In this document: positions 1 to 9,517 of the stretch, one piece after another | How positions within the stretch are numbered: position 1 is the first letter of the stretch | Layout of the letters: the number at the start of each line of letters is the position of its first letter | NCBI GenBank assembly: GCA_041071465.1 | Contig: CP163498.1 | Coordinates: 992,001-1,056,000 of the forward strand | Source: Pseudomonas putida | GTDB lineage: Bacteria > Pseudomonadota > Gammaproteobacteria > Pseudomonadales > Pseudomonadaceae | Length of the DNA stretch: 64,000 nt | Reading direction: 5' to 3' | Notes under the pieces: model-generated | What the model saw: only the letters and a program-made list of their open reading frames with translations | What the model was told of the DNA's origin: nothing | The model's database searches: none | Made by a program: the position numbers and the translations under genes

Positions 1-774
1 GCCGTGGAAGGCGCCCGGGTCAAGTACTCGCAGTATCAGCGCCTGGTCGCCCAGGACGTCAACAGCCTGACCGTGCTGCTGGGCACCGGCATTCCAGCCG
101 ACCTGGCCAAGCCGCTGGAGCTCAATGCCGACCAGTTGGCCGAAGTGCCGGCCGGCCTGCCGTCGGATATCCTCCAGCGCCGCCCGGACATCCAGGAAGC
201 CGAGCACCTGCTCAAGGCCGCCAATGCCAACATTGGCGCGGCCCGCGCAGCGTTCTTCCCGAGCATCAGCCTGACCGCCAACGCGGGCAGCCTGAGCCCC
301 GACATGGGCCACCTGTTCGCAGGTGGCCAGGGCACCTGGCTGTTCCAGCCGCAGATCAACCTGCCGATCTTCAACGCCGGCAGCCTGAAGGCCAGCCTGG
401 ATTATTCGAAGATCCAGAAGGACATCAACGTCGCCAAGTACGAAAAAACCATCCAGACCGCCTTCCAGGAAGTCTCCGATGGCCTGGCGGCGCGCAAGAC
501 CTTCGAAGAGCAGCTGCAGGCCCAGCGCGACCTGGTGCAGGCGAACCAGGATTACTACCGCCTGGCCGAACGCCGTTATCGCATCGGGATCGACAGCAAC
601 CTGACCTTCCTCGACGCCCAGCGCAACCTGTTCAGCGCCCAACAGGCACTGATCGGCGACCGTCTTTCGCAGCTGACCAGCGAGGTCAACCTGTACAAGG
701 CGCTCGGCGGTGGCTGGTACGAGCAGACCGGGCAGGCCAACCAGCAGGCGTCGGTGGATGCACCGAAAGGCTGA
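1..774 (+). CDS. ttgC: TtgC/OprM-type outer-membrane efflux channel (3' part)
   Basis: This is the C-terminal 257 residues of an RND outer-membrane factor; the start lies left of the window. The visible part holds the outer membrane efflux protein repeat, with [20 protein letters not shown] and [15 protein letters not shown] typical of OprM/TtgC, a long helical region, and the second-repeat stretch [19 protein letters not shown]. The family forms trimeric periplasm-spanning channels that receive solvents and antibiotics from an inner-membrane RND pump, which would be TtgAB upstream. The symbol is inferred from the sequence plus its position beside a BenF-like porin and the pca cluster, as in P. 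putida. An intrinsic terminator follows directly. Confidence 0.85.
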   Translation, partial: AVEGARVKYSQYQRLVAQDVNSLTVLLGTGIPADLAKPLELNADQLAEVPAGLPSDILQRRPDIQEAEHLLKAANANIGAARAAFFPSISLTANAGSLSPDMGHLFAGGQGTWLFQPQINLPIFNAGSLKASLDYSKIQKDINVAKYEKTIQTAFQEVSDGLAARKTFEEQLQAQRDLVQANQDYYRLAERRYRIGIDSNLTFLDAQRNLFSAQQALIGDRLSQLTSEVNLYKALGGGWYEQTGQANQQASVDAPKG

Positions 775-793
775 TTGAGTTCGCAGCAACGTC

Positions 794-819
794 AAGCCCA
801 CCTTCACGGTGGGCTTTTT
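794..819 (+). terminator. Intrinsic terminator after ttgC
   Basis: AAGCCCACC and GGTGGGCTT form a perfect 9-bp stem around a 5-nt loop, followed by a T run. It sits 20 bases after the ttgC stop and should end the efflux operon transcript. Confidence 0.85.
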
Positions 820-1025
820 ATTCGTCGGTACAGAAAGAATTAACCAACCGGAACATTCCGTTCGATTATCGCCCCGTTCCGTTTGCGGCGAATTGCCTCA
901 CCCCCGCCCAACCCCGCACCATCCCCCACGCAACGTTGCCCAAGTTCATCACTAAAGACCCGCACCTGCCGGCTCGATCCAGCAGTGCACCGGCTCGCCC
1001 CATAAAAACAAGAGATCCACGACAG

Positions 1026-2282
1026 ATGAGCACTTTGCAACCCGCACGCCAGCTGCTGCCCGGCTTGTTAGCCATGTCCTGCGCCCTCCCCGTGTTCGCC
1101 GCCAACGAAGGTGGATTCATGGAGGACGCCAAGGCCACCCTCAACCTGCGCAACTTCTACATCAACCGCAACTTCGTCGACCCGGCCCATCCGCAGGGCA
1201 AGGCCGAGGAATGGACGCAAAGCTTTATCCTCGACGCCCGTTCCGGGTTTACCCAGGGCACCGTCGGTTTCGGCGTGGACGTCCTGGGCCTGTATTCGGT
1301 CAAGCTCGACGGTGGCAAAGGCACCACCAACACTCACCTGCTGCCCGTGCATGACGACGGCCGCCCTGCCGATGACTTTGGCCGGTTGGGTGTAGCACTG
1401 AAAGCCAAGCTGTCCGAAACCGAACTGAAAGTCGGTGAATGGATGCCGGTACTACCGATCCTGCGCTCGGACGATGGCCGTTCGCTGCCGCAAACCTTCC
1501 GCGGTGGCCAGCTGACCTCCAAGGAAATCGCCGGCCTGACCCTGTACGCCGGCCAGTTCCGCGGCAACAGCCCGCGCAATGACGCCAGCATGGAAGACAT
1601 GTCGCTGAACGGCAAAGCCGCGTTCACCTCCGACCGATTCAACTTCGGCGGCGGTGAGTACACCTTCAACGACAAGCGCACCATGATTGGCCTGTGGGAC
1701 GCCCAGCTCAAGGACATCTACCGCCAGCAGTACCTCAACCTGACGCACAGCCAGCCGCTGGGCGACTGGACCCTGGGCGCCAACCTCGGCTACTTCATCG
1801 GCAAGGAAGACGGCGGCGAACGTGCCGGCAAGCTGGACAACCGCACCGCTTCCGCCCTGCTTTCGGCACGCTACCAAGGCCATACCTTCTATGTCGGGCT
1901 GCAGAAGGTGAGCGGCGACGATGCCTGGATGCGGGTCAATGGCACCAGTGGCGGCACCCTGGCCAACGACAGCTACAACTCGAGCTTCGACAATGCCAAG
2001 GAGCGCTCCTGGCAGGTTCGCCATGACTTCAACTTCGCCACCGTCGGCGTACCCGGCCTGACCCTGATGAACCGCTACATCAAGGGTGACAACGTGACCG
2101 TTGGCAACGTGGACGATGGCAAGGAATGGGCACGGGAAACCGAGCTGGCCTATGTGGTGCAGTCGGGCAGCTTCAAGGACCTGTCGGTGAAATGGCGCAA
2201 CTCCACCATGCGCCGGGACTTCAGCACCAATGCGTTCGATGAGAACCGCCTGATCGTGAGTTACCCGCTGAATCTGCTTTGA
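1026..2282 (+). CDS. OprD-family outer-membrane porin (BenF-like)
   Basis: The product is 418 aa with a signal peptide ending near LAMSCALPVFAA, followed by a mature start rich in LNLRNFYINRNF, typical of the OprD/BenF substrate-specific porins (about 420 aa). Alternating hydrophobic strands run to the C-terminus, which ends in the pattern RLIVSYPLNLL of an outer-membrane barrel. These 18-strand barrels admit small acids such as aromatic carboxylates across the outer membrane. The nearby pca cluster makes an aromatic acid a plausible substrate, but that is inference. The ATG at 1026 is chosen because the signal peptide begins there; an in-frame extension to 936 adds only a non-signal-like stretch. 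Confidence 0.85.
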   Translation: MSTLQPARQLLPGLLAMSCALPVFAANEGGFMEDAKATLNLRNFYINRNFVDPAHPQGKAEEWTQSFILDARSGFTQGTVGFGVDVLGLYSVKLDGGKGTTNTHLLPVHDDGRPADDFGRLGVALKAKLSETELKVGEWMPVLPILRSDDGRSLPQTFRGGQLTSKEIAGLTLYAGQFRGNSPRNDASMEDMSLNGKAAFTSDRFNFGGGEYTFNDKRTMIGLWDAQLKDIYRQQYLNLTHSQPLGDWTLGANLGYFIGKEDGGERAGKLDNRTASALLSARYQGHTFYVGLQKVSGDDAWMRVNGTSGGTLANDSYNSSFDNAKERSWQVRHDFNFATVGVPGLTLMNRYIKGDNVTVGNVDDGKEWARETELAYVVQSGSFKDLSVKWRNSTMRRDFSTNAFDENRLIVSYPLNLL

Positions 2283-2289
2283 ATCTGCT

Positions 2290-2320
2290 GGCCTCTTCGC
2301 GAGGAACTCGCGAAGAGGCC
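2290..2320. repeat. REP-type palindrome
   Basis: A 14-bp perfect inverted repeat (GGCCTCTTCGCGAG and its complement) with a 3-nt loop follows the porin stop by 8 bases. The core GGCCTCTTCGCG recurs in at least five other intergenic places in the window, so this is a member of the P. putida REP family and may also work as a transcript end. Confidence 0.8.
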
Positions 2321-2430
2321 GGAGATACAACAAAATAACCAAAAGAAATAAACAAATCCTTAAAGCTTCTTTGACGATATAAGCTGTAACCGCTTGAATA
2401 GAGCCCTGATCCCCGCCCCAGAGCCGTGAC

Positions 2431-3354
2431 ATGGACCTCCGCCAGCTGCGCTACTTCATTGCCCTCACCGAATACCGCAGTTTCGTTCGGGCCGCCGAGG
2501 CCATGGGCATCACCCAACCCGCCTTCAGCCGCGCCATCCAGGGCCTGGAACACACGTTCGGCTGCCCACTGGTCGACCGCGCCAGCAAAGCCCTGCCGCC
2601 CACCCCAGAAGGCCTTGTGGTGCTGCAACATGCCCGGCGCCTGGTACAGGGGGCTGCGCAGTTGAGCAACGAAGTGCTGCAAATGACCAAGCTCGACGCC
2701 GGCGAACTGCACTTCGGCAGTGGCCCGGCGCTGGCCGTGCGCCTGGTGCCCGATGCCTTGCGCCACTTCATCGAACGCCACCCAGGCATCCGCACCTCGC
2801 TGCTGGTGGACGATACCGAACGTCTGGGTCAGGCCCTGCGCCGTGAACAGATCGAGTTTTTCGTCGACGATATCCGCCCGTTCGAAGCCGACCCCAACTT
2901 CCACACCGAAGCCTTGTCACCCCGCCCCGGCCTTTTCTTCTGCCGCCCTGGCCACCCGTTGCTGGCCAAGGACAGCCTGTCGACCAACGACCTGTTCAGC
3001 TACCCGCTGGCCAGCGCTTTGCTTGACCCCGGTGTACGCAAACGCCTGGCCAACCTCAGTGGGCGAAGCGACTTCACGCCGCACCTGCAAACCGAGCACC
3101 TGGCCATACTGCGCAGCGTGGTGCAGGCCAGCGATGCTATCGGCACTGCCAGTGAAGAGGCCGTGGCCGATGACCTGGCCAACGGAAGCCTGGTGCGCCT
3201 GCACTGGCGCAACCTGCCGCCGGCGCTGGAAGTGTTGAGCGTTCGCTGTGGCGTGGTCAGCCGCAGTGGCTACCGTCTGTCGCCAGCGGCGCGGGCGATG
3301 ATCGAGACACTGGTGGGGCTGGATACGCCTGTACGGGCTGCTGCCATTCGCTGA
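2431..3354 (+). CDS. LysR-family transcriptional regulator
   Basis: The protein is 307 aa, the normal LTTR length. The N-terminal winged helix-turn-helix is clear (MDLRQLRYFIALTEYRSFVR, then AAEAMGITQPAFSRAIQGLE at about 20-40). The effector domain follows from residue 90. LTTRs bind DNA as tetramers and respond to a small ligand, often controlling a neighbouring gene. Here the flanking candidates are the porin upstream and the DUF962 gene downstream, all on the same strand. The ATG at 2431 begins exactly at the conserved MDLRQL start. The specific ligand cannot be told from sequence. Confidence 0.9.
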   Translation: MDLRQLRYFIALTEYRSFVRAAEAMGITQPAFSRAIQGLEHTFGCPLVDRASKALPPTPEGLVVLQHARRLVQGAAQLSNEVLQMTKLDAGELHFGSGPALAVRLVPDALRHFIERHPGIRTSLLVDDTERLGQALRREQIEFFVDDIRPFEADPNFHTEALSPRPGLFFCRPGHPLLAKDSLSTNDLFSYPLASALLDPGVRKRLANLSGRSDFTPHLQTEHLAILRSVVQASDAIGTASEEAVADDLANGSLVRLHWRNLPPALEVLSVRCGVVSRSGYRLSPAARAMIETLVGLDTPVRAAAIR

Positions 3355-3400
3355 GCTGATGATGGTGGTAGCCGCAGGCTATCCTGAGCTATATCGGTTG

Positions 3401-3428
3401 CCTGTACCGGCCTCTTCGCGGGTACAGG
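3401..3428. repeat. Partial REP with flanking inverted repeat
   Basis: CCTGTACC and GGTACAGG (8 bp) flank the REP half GGCCTCTTCGCG. It lies between the LysR gene and the DUF962 gene and looks like a decayed REP or simple stem-loop. Confidence 0.55.
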
Positions 3429-3466
3429 CAATACACCCCGATCAGGCAAACCAGGGAGGCATAACA

Positions 3467-3979
3467 ATGAAAACCCTCGTCGACCACCTGAGCCAGTACG
3501 CCAGCTACCACCGCGACCCACGCAACATCATCACTCACTTCATCGGTATCCCTATGATCGTGCTGGCGGTCACCATCCTGCTTTCACGCCCAGGCTGGGA
3601 ATTTGCCGGCATGTGGCTTTCCCCTGCCCTGCTGGCAGCGGCGGCATCGGTATGGTTCTACCTGCGCCTGGACCTGCGCTTCGGCCTGGTGATGGGTGCA
3701 TTGCTGGGGCTATGTCTGTGGGTCGGCCAGGTGCTGGCAGTGCAAACGACTGCACTGTGGCTCAGCGCCGGGCTAGGGGCATTCGTGGTGGGTTGGATCA
3801 TCCAGTTCGTCGGCCACTACTATGAAGGCCGCAAACCGGCCTTCGTCGACGATGTCAGCGGCTTGATCATCGGGCCGCTGTTCGTGGTGGCAGAAGCCGC
3901 GTTCATGCTGGGCCTGTGCCCGGCCCTGAAACAGGCCGTAGAAAACAACGCAGGCCCTGTTGTGATGCGGTCTGTGTAG
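3467..3979 (+). CDS. DUF962/Mpo1-family integral membrane protein
   Basis: The product is 170 aa with four hydrophobic segments. The N-terminal signature YASYHRDPRNIITHFIGIP and the later FVGHYYEGRKPAF are the histidine-bearing motifs of the DUF962/Mpo1-like family. The yeast member Mpo1 is an iron-dependent dioxygenase acting on 2-hydroxy fatty acids; the conserved histidines here (in YHRDPRN, THFIG, GHYYE) fit a metal site. Bacterial roles are not established. The ATG at 3467 is preceded by GGGAGG at the right distance, so it is preferred over any upstream in-frame codon. Confidence 0.8.
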   Translation: MKTLVDHLSQYASYHRDPRNIITHFIGIPMIVLAVTILLSRPGWEFAGMWLSPALLAAAASVWFYLRLDLRFGLVMGALLGLCLWVGQVLAVQTTALWLSAGLGAFVVGWIIQFVGHYYEGRKPAFVDDVSGLIIGPLFVVAEAAFMLGLCPALKQAVENNAGPVVMRSV

Positions 3980-3996
3980 GAGCGACCGCGTAGCAC

Positions 3997-4389
3997 TCAG
4001 CTACGCGACTCTACACCCAGCTCGTCCCACACCGACTCAGCCATGTGGAAGGTGGCATTGGCTGCCGGAATGCCGCAGTAAATCGCGCTCTGCATCAGCA
4101 CTTCCTTGATCTCGTCGCGGGTCACGCCGTTGTTGGCCGCCGCCCGCAGGTGCAGCTTCAGCTCGTCGTTGCGGTTCATGCCGATCAGCATGGCGATGGT
4201 GATCAGGCTACGGGTATGGCGCGGCAGGCCTGGGCGGGTCCAGATATCACCCCAGGCGTGGCGGGTGATCATTTCCTGGAATTCGCCGTTGAAGTCGTTG
4301 AGCTTCTCCAGGCTGCGGTCCACATGGGCATCGCCAAGCACCGCACGGCGCACTTGCATGCCGGCGTCGTAACGCTGTTTTTCATCCAT
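3997..4389 (-). CDS. pcaC: 4-carboxymuconolactone decarboxylase PcaC
   Basis: The protein is 130 aa, the usual PcaC length, all in the AhpD-like carboxymuconolactone decarboxylase fold. Motifs include WGDIWTRPGLPRHTRSLITI and ANATFHMAESVWDELG. It decarboxylates 4-carboxymuconolactone to beta-ketoadipate enol-lactone in the cytoplasm. It is the last gene of the minus-strand run pcaT-B-D-C, with a 10-base gap after pcaD, so it is probably co-transcribed and controlled by PcaR. The ATG at 4389 is chosen because the longer frame runs into pcaD. Confidence 0.95.
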   Translation of the reverse strand: MDEKQRYDAGMQVRRAVLGDAHVDRSLEKLNDFNGEFQEMITRHAWGDIWTRPGLPRHTRSLITIAMLIGMNRNDELKLHLRAAANNGVTRDEIKEVLMQSAIYCGIPAANATFHMAESVWDELGVESRS

Positions 4390-4399
4390 GGCGTTGCCC

Positions 4400-5191
4400 T
4401 CAGTGAGCCAGCAGGAAGTCGAGCACGCGGCGGCTGAACGCCTCGCCAATTTCGACGTTGGACAGGTGCGCTGCCGGGAAGTCGACGTACTCGGCACCTT
4501 GGATACCGGCCTGCATGAAGCGGCCATGTTCAGGGGTGGTGACCACGTCTTCGGTGCCGGCAACGATCAGTGCAGGCACCTGGATGCGGCCCAGTTGCTC
4601 ACGGTAATCGGCGTCACGCACTGCTGCGCAGTTACCGGCATAGCCCTGCGGGCTGGTTTGCGCCAGCATCTGGCAAATGCGCTGGGCTTGCTCTGGCTGG
4701 GCCTGGGCAAAGCCTGGGGTGAACCAACGGGCGATGGAACCATCGCGCAGATCGACCATGGCCTGCTGGCCACCTTTGAGCACGGTGTCGATACGGGTGT
4801 TCCACACCTCGTCATTGGCGATCTTGGCGGCGGTGTTGCACAGGATCAGGCTGTGCAGGCGCTCGCCGGCGTTGATGCCCAGCCACTGGCCGATCAGCCC
4901 CCCCATCGACAGGCCGACAAAGTGCGCTTTCTGGATGTCCAGGCCATCGAGCAGGGCCAGCACGTCAAGGCCCAGCTGTTCGATGCTGTAAGGGCCTTCG
5001 GTGACCAGCGATGCGCCATGGCCACGGGTGTCGTAGCGCAGCACACGGAAGTGCTGGCTCCACAGCGGAATCTGGGTGTCCCACATGCCCAGGTCGGTAC
5101 CCAGCGAGTTGGACAATACCAGCACCGGGGCGTTGTCCGGGCCATCGATGTGGTAGTTCAAAACGCCATCGGCCAGTTGCAAATGCGCCAC
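4400..5191 (-). CDS. pcaD: 3-oxoadipate enol-lactonase PcaD
   Basis: An alpha/beta-hydrolase of 263 aa. The nucleophile elbow GLSMGG places the serine at residue 95, the acid is D215 in GTEDVVTT, and the histidine is H242 in AAHLSN, giving a full catalytic triad. It hydrolyses beta-ketoadipate enol-lactone to beta-ketoadipate. It lies between pcaB and pcaC in the same orientation with gaps of 10-11 bases, as in the P. putida pca operon. Length and motifs match the family. Confidence 0.95.
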   Translation of the reverse strand: MAHLQLADGVLNYHIDGPDNAPVLVLSNSLGTDLGMWDTQIPLWSQHFRVLRYDTRGHGASLVTEGPYSIEQLGLDVLALLDGLDIQKAHFVGLSMGGLIGQWLGINAGERLHSLILCNTAAKIANDEVWNTRIDTVLKGGQQAMVDLRDGSIARWFTPGFAQAQPEQAQRICQMLAQTSPQGYAGNCAAVRDADYREQLGRIQVPALIVAGTEDVVTTPEHGRFMQAGIQGAEYVDFPAAHLSNVEIGEAFSRRVLDFLLAH

Positions 5192-5202
5192 AGCAGTCTC
5201 CT

Positions 5203-6555
5203 TCAGGCAGTGAAATGTTGATGTTCGGATACGGCGCGCGCCACCCAGACGCGGGCCTGGCCCAGGTAATGGGCAGGGTCGAGCAGGCGATCGAGTTCTT
5301 CGCCAGACAGCTCGGCGCTGACCTGCGGCTCGTCACCCAGCACAGCACGCAGGTGGCGCTGTTCAGCCACCGCGCGCTGGCAGCATTGTTCCAACAGGTG
5401 GTGAGCACGGTCACGGCCCAGGCGTTGGGCGAGGACGATGCTCACCGCTTCGGCCAGCACCAGGCCTTGGGTCAGATCGAGGTTGTGGCGCATGCGCACG
5501 GCATCCACCTCCATGCCCTCGGCAATCACCTGGGCCTGGCGCAGGGCGCCAGAGACCAGGCAGCAGATATCCGGCAGGGTTTCCCATTCGGCGTGCCACA
5601 GGCCGAGGCTGCGCTCGTGCTCCTGGGGCATGGCGGCGAACAGCGTCGACAGCAGGCCCGGCACGCGAGTGGCAGCACCGATCAACACCGCGGCACCGAC
5701 CGGGTTGCGCTTGTGCGGCATGGTCGAAGAACCGCCCTTGCCTGGTGCGGAAGGTTCGAACACCTCCCCCGCCTCGGTTTGCATCAGCAGGCTGATATCG
5801 CGGCCGAACTTGCCCAGGCTGCCGGCAACCAGGCCCAGTACCGAGGCAAATTCCACCAGGCGGTCGCGCTGGGTGTGCCAGGGTTGCTCGGGCAGGGTCA
5901 GCTTGAGTTGCTCGGCCAGCGCTTCAGCCACCGGCATCGCCTTGCTGCCCAGTGCCGCCAGGCTGCCCGAGGCACCGCCGAACTGCAGCACCAGCAGGCG
6001 CGGACGAAGTTCCCGCAGGCGCTGACGGTGGCGGGTCAAGGCGCCCAACACACCGGCCAGTTTCATGCCCAGGGTCACAGGGGTGGCGTGCTGCAGCCAG
6101 GTGCGGCCCACCAATGGCGTATCGGCATGCTTCAAGGCCTGCTGCGACAGGGTGTCGGCCAGTTTGCCAAGGTCGGCTTCGATCAAATCGAGGGCATCGC
6201 GCAACTGCAACACAAGACCGGTGTCCATCGCGTCCTGGCTGGTAGCCCCCAGGTGCACATAGCGCTCGGCTTCAGGCACGCCCGTGGCAATCACCTTGCC
6301 CAACGCCTTCACCAGCGGGATCGCCGAGTTACCAGCGGTGGCGATGGCATTGGCCAGCGCGCCAACGTCATAGCGCTCGGCCTGGCACGCTGCCTCGATG
6401 GCCGCCACAGCGCTGTGCGGGACCAGCCCGGCAGCGGCCTCGGCATGGGCCAGCGCGGCTTCGAAATCGAGCATGCCCTGCAGCCGGCCACGGTCGGAAA
6501 AAACCTCGCGCATGGCCGGCGCGGTGAAGTAGGCGTCGAACAGTTGGTTGCTCAT
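5203..6555 (-). CDS. pcaB: 3-carboxy-cis,cis-muconate cycloisomerase PcaB
   Basis: The protein is 450 aa of the fumarase/aspartase superfamily, with the signature GKGGSSTMPHKRNP near residue 280. It cyclises 3-carboxy-cis,cis-muconate to 4-carboxymuconolactone, the step before PcaC. It starts at ATG 6555, directly after pcaT with only 9 bases between, supporting one transcript pcaT-B-D-C. A long open frame on the opposite strand across this region is a codon-bias shadow and not a gene. Confidence 0.95.
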   Translation of the reverse strand: MSNQLFDAYFTAPAMREVFSDRGRLQGMLDFEAALAHAEAAAGLVPHSAVAAIEAACQAERYDVGALANAIATAGNSAIPLVKALGKVIATGVPEAERYVHLGATSQDAMDTGLVLQLRDALDLIEADLGKLADTLSQQALKHADTPLVGRTWLQHATPVTLGMKLAGVLGALTRHRQRLRELRPRLLVLQFGGASGSLAALGSKAMPVAEALAEQLKLTLPEQPWHTQRDRLVEFASVLGLVAGSLGKFGRDISLLMQTEAGEVFEPSAPGKGGSSTMPHKRNPVGAAVLIGAATRVPGLLSTLFAAMPQEHERSLGLWHAEWETLPDICCLVSGALRQAQVIAEGMEVDAVRMRHNLDLTQGLVLAEAVSIVLAQRLGRDRAHHLLEQCCQRAVAEQRHLRAVLGDEPQVSAELSGEELDRLLDPAHYLGQARVWVARAVSEHQHFTA

Positions 6556-6564
6556 GCAGCGTCC

Positions 6565-7854
6565 TTAATCATCATGGTGCAGGTACGCCGCCTGCTTCGG
6601 CAGGCGCAGGCTGAACAGGAAGGCAATCGCCATCATCGCCGTCACGTACCAGTAGAAGGTGTTTTCCATGCCCAGGGTTTTCAGGCCCAAGGCCACGTAC
6701 TCGGCCGAACCGCCGAATGCCGCGTTGGCCACCGCATAGGCCAGGCCCACACCCAGCGCGCGTACTTGCGGCGGGAACATCTCGGCCTTCACCAGGCCGC
6801 TGATGGAGGTGTAGAAACTGACGATACACAAGGCCAGGCTGATCAGAACGAAGGCCATGAACGGGCTGGTCACGGTTTTCAGCGCCATCAGCAATGGCAC
6901 GGTGAACAGGGTACCCAAAGCGCCGAACAGCAGCATCGAGTTGCGCCGACCGATGCGGTCCGACAACATGCCGAAGAACGGCTGCAGCACCATGAACAGG
7001 AACAGCGCACCGGTCATCACGTAGCTGGCGTTTTTCGCCGTCATGCCTGCAGTGTTGACCAGGTACTTCTGCATGTAGGTGGTGAAGGTGTAGAAGATCA
7101 ACGAGCCGCCAGCGGTGTAACCCAGCACCGTGATGAACGCCGCTGCGTGGTTGCGGAACAGGCCACCAATCGAACCTGCATCCTTGTCATTACGGGTTTC
7201 GGCGCTGCTGGTCTCGTGCAGCGAGCGGCGCAGCATCAGCGAGATCAGCGCGGCGATGGCGCCCACCACGAATGGGATGCGCCAGCCCCAGGCCCGCAGT
7301 TCATCTTCAGTCAGCAGTTGTTGCAGGATCACCACCACCAGCACCGCCAGCAACTGGCCGCCAATCAGGGTGACGTACTGGAACGAAGCAAAGAAACCGC
7401 GCTGGCCGCGCAGGGCCACTTCACTCATGTAGGTGGCGGTGGTGCCGTATTCGCCACCCACCGACAGGCCCTGGATCAGGCGGGCCAGCAACAGCAGCGC
7501 CGGGGCCCAGGTGCCGATGCTGGCATAGGTAGGCAGGCAAGCGATCATCAAGGAGCCGAAACACATCATCAGCACCGAGATCATCAAGGAATTCTTGCGA
7601 CCGTGGCGGTCAGCGAGACGGCCGAAGATCCAGCCACCGATGGGGCGCATCAAAAAGCCTGCAGCGAACACGCCTGCCGTGTTCAACAGCTGCACGGTAG
7701 GGTCATCGGAGGGGAAGAAGGCCGGGGCGAAGTAGATCGCGCAAAAGGCGTAGACGTAGAAGTCGAACCATTCCACCAGGTTGCCTGATGAGGCACCGAC
7801 AATGGCGAAGATGCGCTTGCTGCGTTCTTCGCCGGTGTAATAGGTTGAGGTCAT
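6565..7854 (-). CDS. pcaT: MFS beta-ketoadipate/metabolite transporter PcaT
   Basis: The protein is 429 aa with about 12 membrane segments, of the metabolite:H+ symporter branch of MFS (N-terminal [21 protein letters not shown], motif [15 protein letters not shown]). PcaT in P. putida imports beta-ketoadipate; the assignment here rests on family plus position between pcaF and pcaB. A 188-base gap with an inverted REP pair separates it from pcaF, so it could have its own promoter or be read through from pcaF. Confidence 0.9.
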   Translation of the reverse strand: MTSTYYTGEERSKRIFAIVGASSGNLVEWFDFYVYAFCAIYFAPAFFPSDDPTVQLLNTAGVFAAGFLMRPIGGWIFGRLADRHGRKNSLMISVLMMCFGSLMIACLPTYASIGTWAPALLLLARLIQGLSVGGEYGTTATYMSEVALRGQRGFFASFQYVTLIGGQLLAVLVVVILQQLLTEDELRAWGWRIPFVVGAIAALISLMLRRSLHETSSAETRNDKDAGSIGGLFRNHAAAFITVLGYTAGGSLIFYTFTTYMQKYLVNTAGMTAKNASYVMTGALFLFMVLQPFFGMLSDRIGRRNSMLLFGALGTLFTVPLLMALKTVTSPFMAFVLISLALCIVSFYTSISGLVKAEMFPPQVRALGVGLAYAVANAAFGGSAEYVALGLKTLGMENTFYWYVTAMMAIAFLFSLRLPKQAAYLHHDD

Positions 7855-7953
7855 GACGGTTTTACTCCTGGAGGGTCCTAGGTAAGTCTAGACATACCTG
7901 GTAACACACTCGTTCCGCTATCAGGCTGGCAATTGGCCTTGTGTCTAACAGGT

Positions 7954-8036
7954 CCGGCCTCTTCGCGGGCAAGCCCGCTCCCACAGTAGGAGGCGTGGTT
8001 CCACCTGTGGGAGCGGGCTGCCCGCGAAGAGGCCGG
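7954..8036. repeat. Inverted REP pair between pcaF and pcaT
   Basis: Two REP units face each other: CCGGCCTCTTCGCGGGCAAG at the left and its near-perfect complement at the right, with a GCTCCCACAG arm inside each. The pair lies in the intergenic space inside the pca block and could stabilise or partly terminate the upstream pcaF message. Confidence 0.85.
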
Positions 8037-8042
8037 TACAGG

Positions 8043-9245
8043 TCAAACCCGCTCGATGGCCAGTGCCAGGCCCTGACCGACACCCACACACATGGTTGCC
8101 AGGCCCTTGCGCCCACCACTCCTCTCCAACTGATGCAGTGCAGTCAGCACCAGGCGCGCACCGCTCATGCCCAGCGGGTGACCCAGGGCGATCGCGCCGC
8201 CGTTAGGGTTCACCTGCGGCGCGTCGTCGGCCACACCCAGCTCACGCAACACCGCCAGGCCTTGGCTGGCAAACGCTTCGTTAAGCTCGATCACATCGAA
8301 ATCACTGACCGCCACACCCAGGCGCTCGGTCAACTTGCGCACCGCCGGCACCGGGCCAATGCCCATGACACGTGGCGCAACGCCGCCACTGGCCATGCCC
8401 AACACGCGGGCACGTGGGGTCAGGCCGTGTTTCTGCACCGCTGCGGCCGACGCCAGGATCAGCGCCGCCGCACCATCGTTCACACCCGAGGCGTTGCCAG
8501 CGGTGACCGTCTTGTCAGGGCCATTGACCGGCTTGAGCTTGGTCAGCGCTTCCAGCGTGGTTTCCGGGCGCAGGTGCTCGTCACGCTCAACGATGGTTTC
8601 GCCCTTCTTGTGCGCAATGCGCACCGGCACGATCTCTTCGGCGAAGTAGCCCGCCGCTTGGGCGGCTGCAGCTTTCTGCTGGCTGCGCAGGGCGAAAGCG
8701 TCCTGGTCAGCACGCGAAACCTGATAGTCGTCGGCCACGTTGTCGGCGGTCTCCGGCATGGAATCCACGCCGTACTGGTGCTTCATCAGTGGGTTGATGA
8801 AGCGCCAGCCGATGGTGGTGTCTTCCAGCTTCATGTTGCGCGAATAACCGCTTTCGGCTTTGCCCATGACGAACGGGGCGCGCGACATCGACTCGACACC
8901 ACCGGCAATCACCAGCTCCATTTCGCCACTGGCAATGGCGCGGAAGGCGGTGCCGATGGCATCCATGCCCGATGCGCACAGGCGGTTCAGGGTGACGCCG
9001 GGGATGCTGTCCGGCAGGCCGGCCAGCAGCAGCGCCATGCGTGCCACGTTGCGGTTGTCTTCACCGGCCTGGTTGGCGCAGCCGAAGAACACCTCGTCCA
9101 CCTGGTCCCACTGCACGCCGGGGTTGCGCTCGATCAGCGCCTTCAGCGGCACGGCGGCCAGGTCATCGGCCCGCACGCTGGCCAGGGCGCCGCCGAAGCG
9201 GCCGATCGGGGTGCGGATGGCGTCACAGATGAATACGTCGTGCAT
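8043..9245 (-). CDS. pcaF: Beta-ketoadipyl-CoA thiolase PcaF
   Basis: A thiolase of 400 aa beginning MHDVFICDAIRTPIGRFGGA, as in P. putida PcaF. The acyl-accepting cysteine is C90 (TLNRLCASGMD); the histidine motif GGAIALGHPLGMSG and the second cysteine in TMCVGVGQG are present. It cleaves 3-oxoadipyl-CoA to succinyl-CoA and acetyl-CoA, ending the pathway. The start at 9245 is preferred to an in-frame extension to 9347 because the family begins MHDVF. A PcaR-box pair lies upstream at 9419-9452. Confidence 0.95.
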   Translation of the reverse strand: MHDVFICDAIRTPIGRFGGALASVRADDLAAVPLKALIERNPGVQWDQVDEVFFGCANQAGEDNRNVARMALLLAGLPDSIPGVTLNRLCASGMDAIGTAFRAIASGEMELVIAGGVESMSRAPFVMGKAESGYSRNMKLEDTTIGWRFINPLMKHQYGVDSMPETADNVADDYQVSRADQDAFALRSQQKAAAAQAAGYFAEEIVPVRIAHKKGETIVERDEHLRPETTLEALTKLKPVNGPDKTVTAGNASGVNDGAAALILASAAAVQKHGLTPRARVLGMASGGVAPRVMGIGPVPAVRKLTERLGVAVSDFDVIELNEAFASQGLAVLRELGVADDAPQVNPNGGAIALGHPLGMSGARLVLTALHQLERSGGRKGLATMCVGVGQGLALAIERV

Positions 9246-9418
9246 CAGGCTTTCTCCTGCCACTTGGCCATGGGCTGCGGCGGTACGGGCTTCGAGGTCA
9301 CACAGGGTGGACAGCTCGACTTGGGTGGGTTCGGTAATGGTCTGCACGTGGCATTTGGAGGCTCCTGGTCAGGGTGCTTCGGTGGCCCCAGATTAAGGAG
9401 ACTGGCAGGTAGCTTTCA

Positions 9419-9452
9419 ATTCGATAATCGACTATATGTGCGATTATCGAAC
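9419..9452. promoter_or_regulatory. PcaR-box inverted pair upstream of pcaF
   Basis: The minus-strand 15-mer GTTCGATAATCGCAC lies at 9438-9452, and an 11-base copy of its core (TTCGATAATCG) on the plus strand at 9420-9430 faces it. This 15-mer is the PcaR operator sequence I recall from the P. putida pcaIJ promoter. The site is about 175 bases before the pcaF start and fits inducible control by PcaR with beta-ketoadipate. Confidence 0.75.
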
Positions 9453-9517
9453 CATTTGTTGCTTGCCTAAGCATCGAGCCGTTGCTGCGAATGGGCCGCA
9501 TAGCGGCCCACCGCTTA

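Noticed and set aside
5011..7788. A 925-codon open frame on the plus strand across pcaB and pcaT
   Set aside because: It lies opposite two well-defined genes, has His/Gln/Arg-rich low-complexity translation, and no domain; it comes from high GC at third codon positions.
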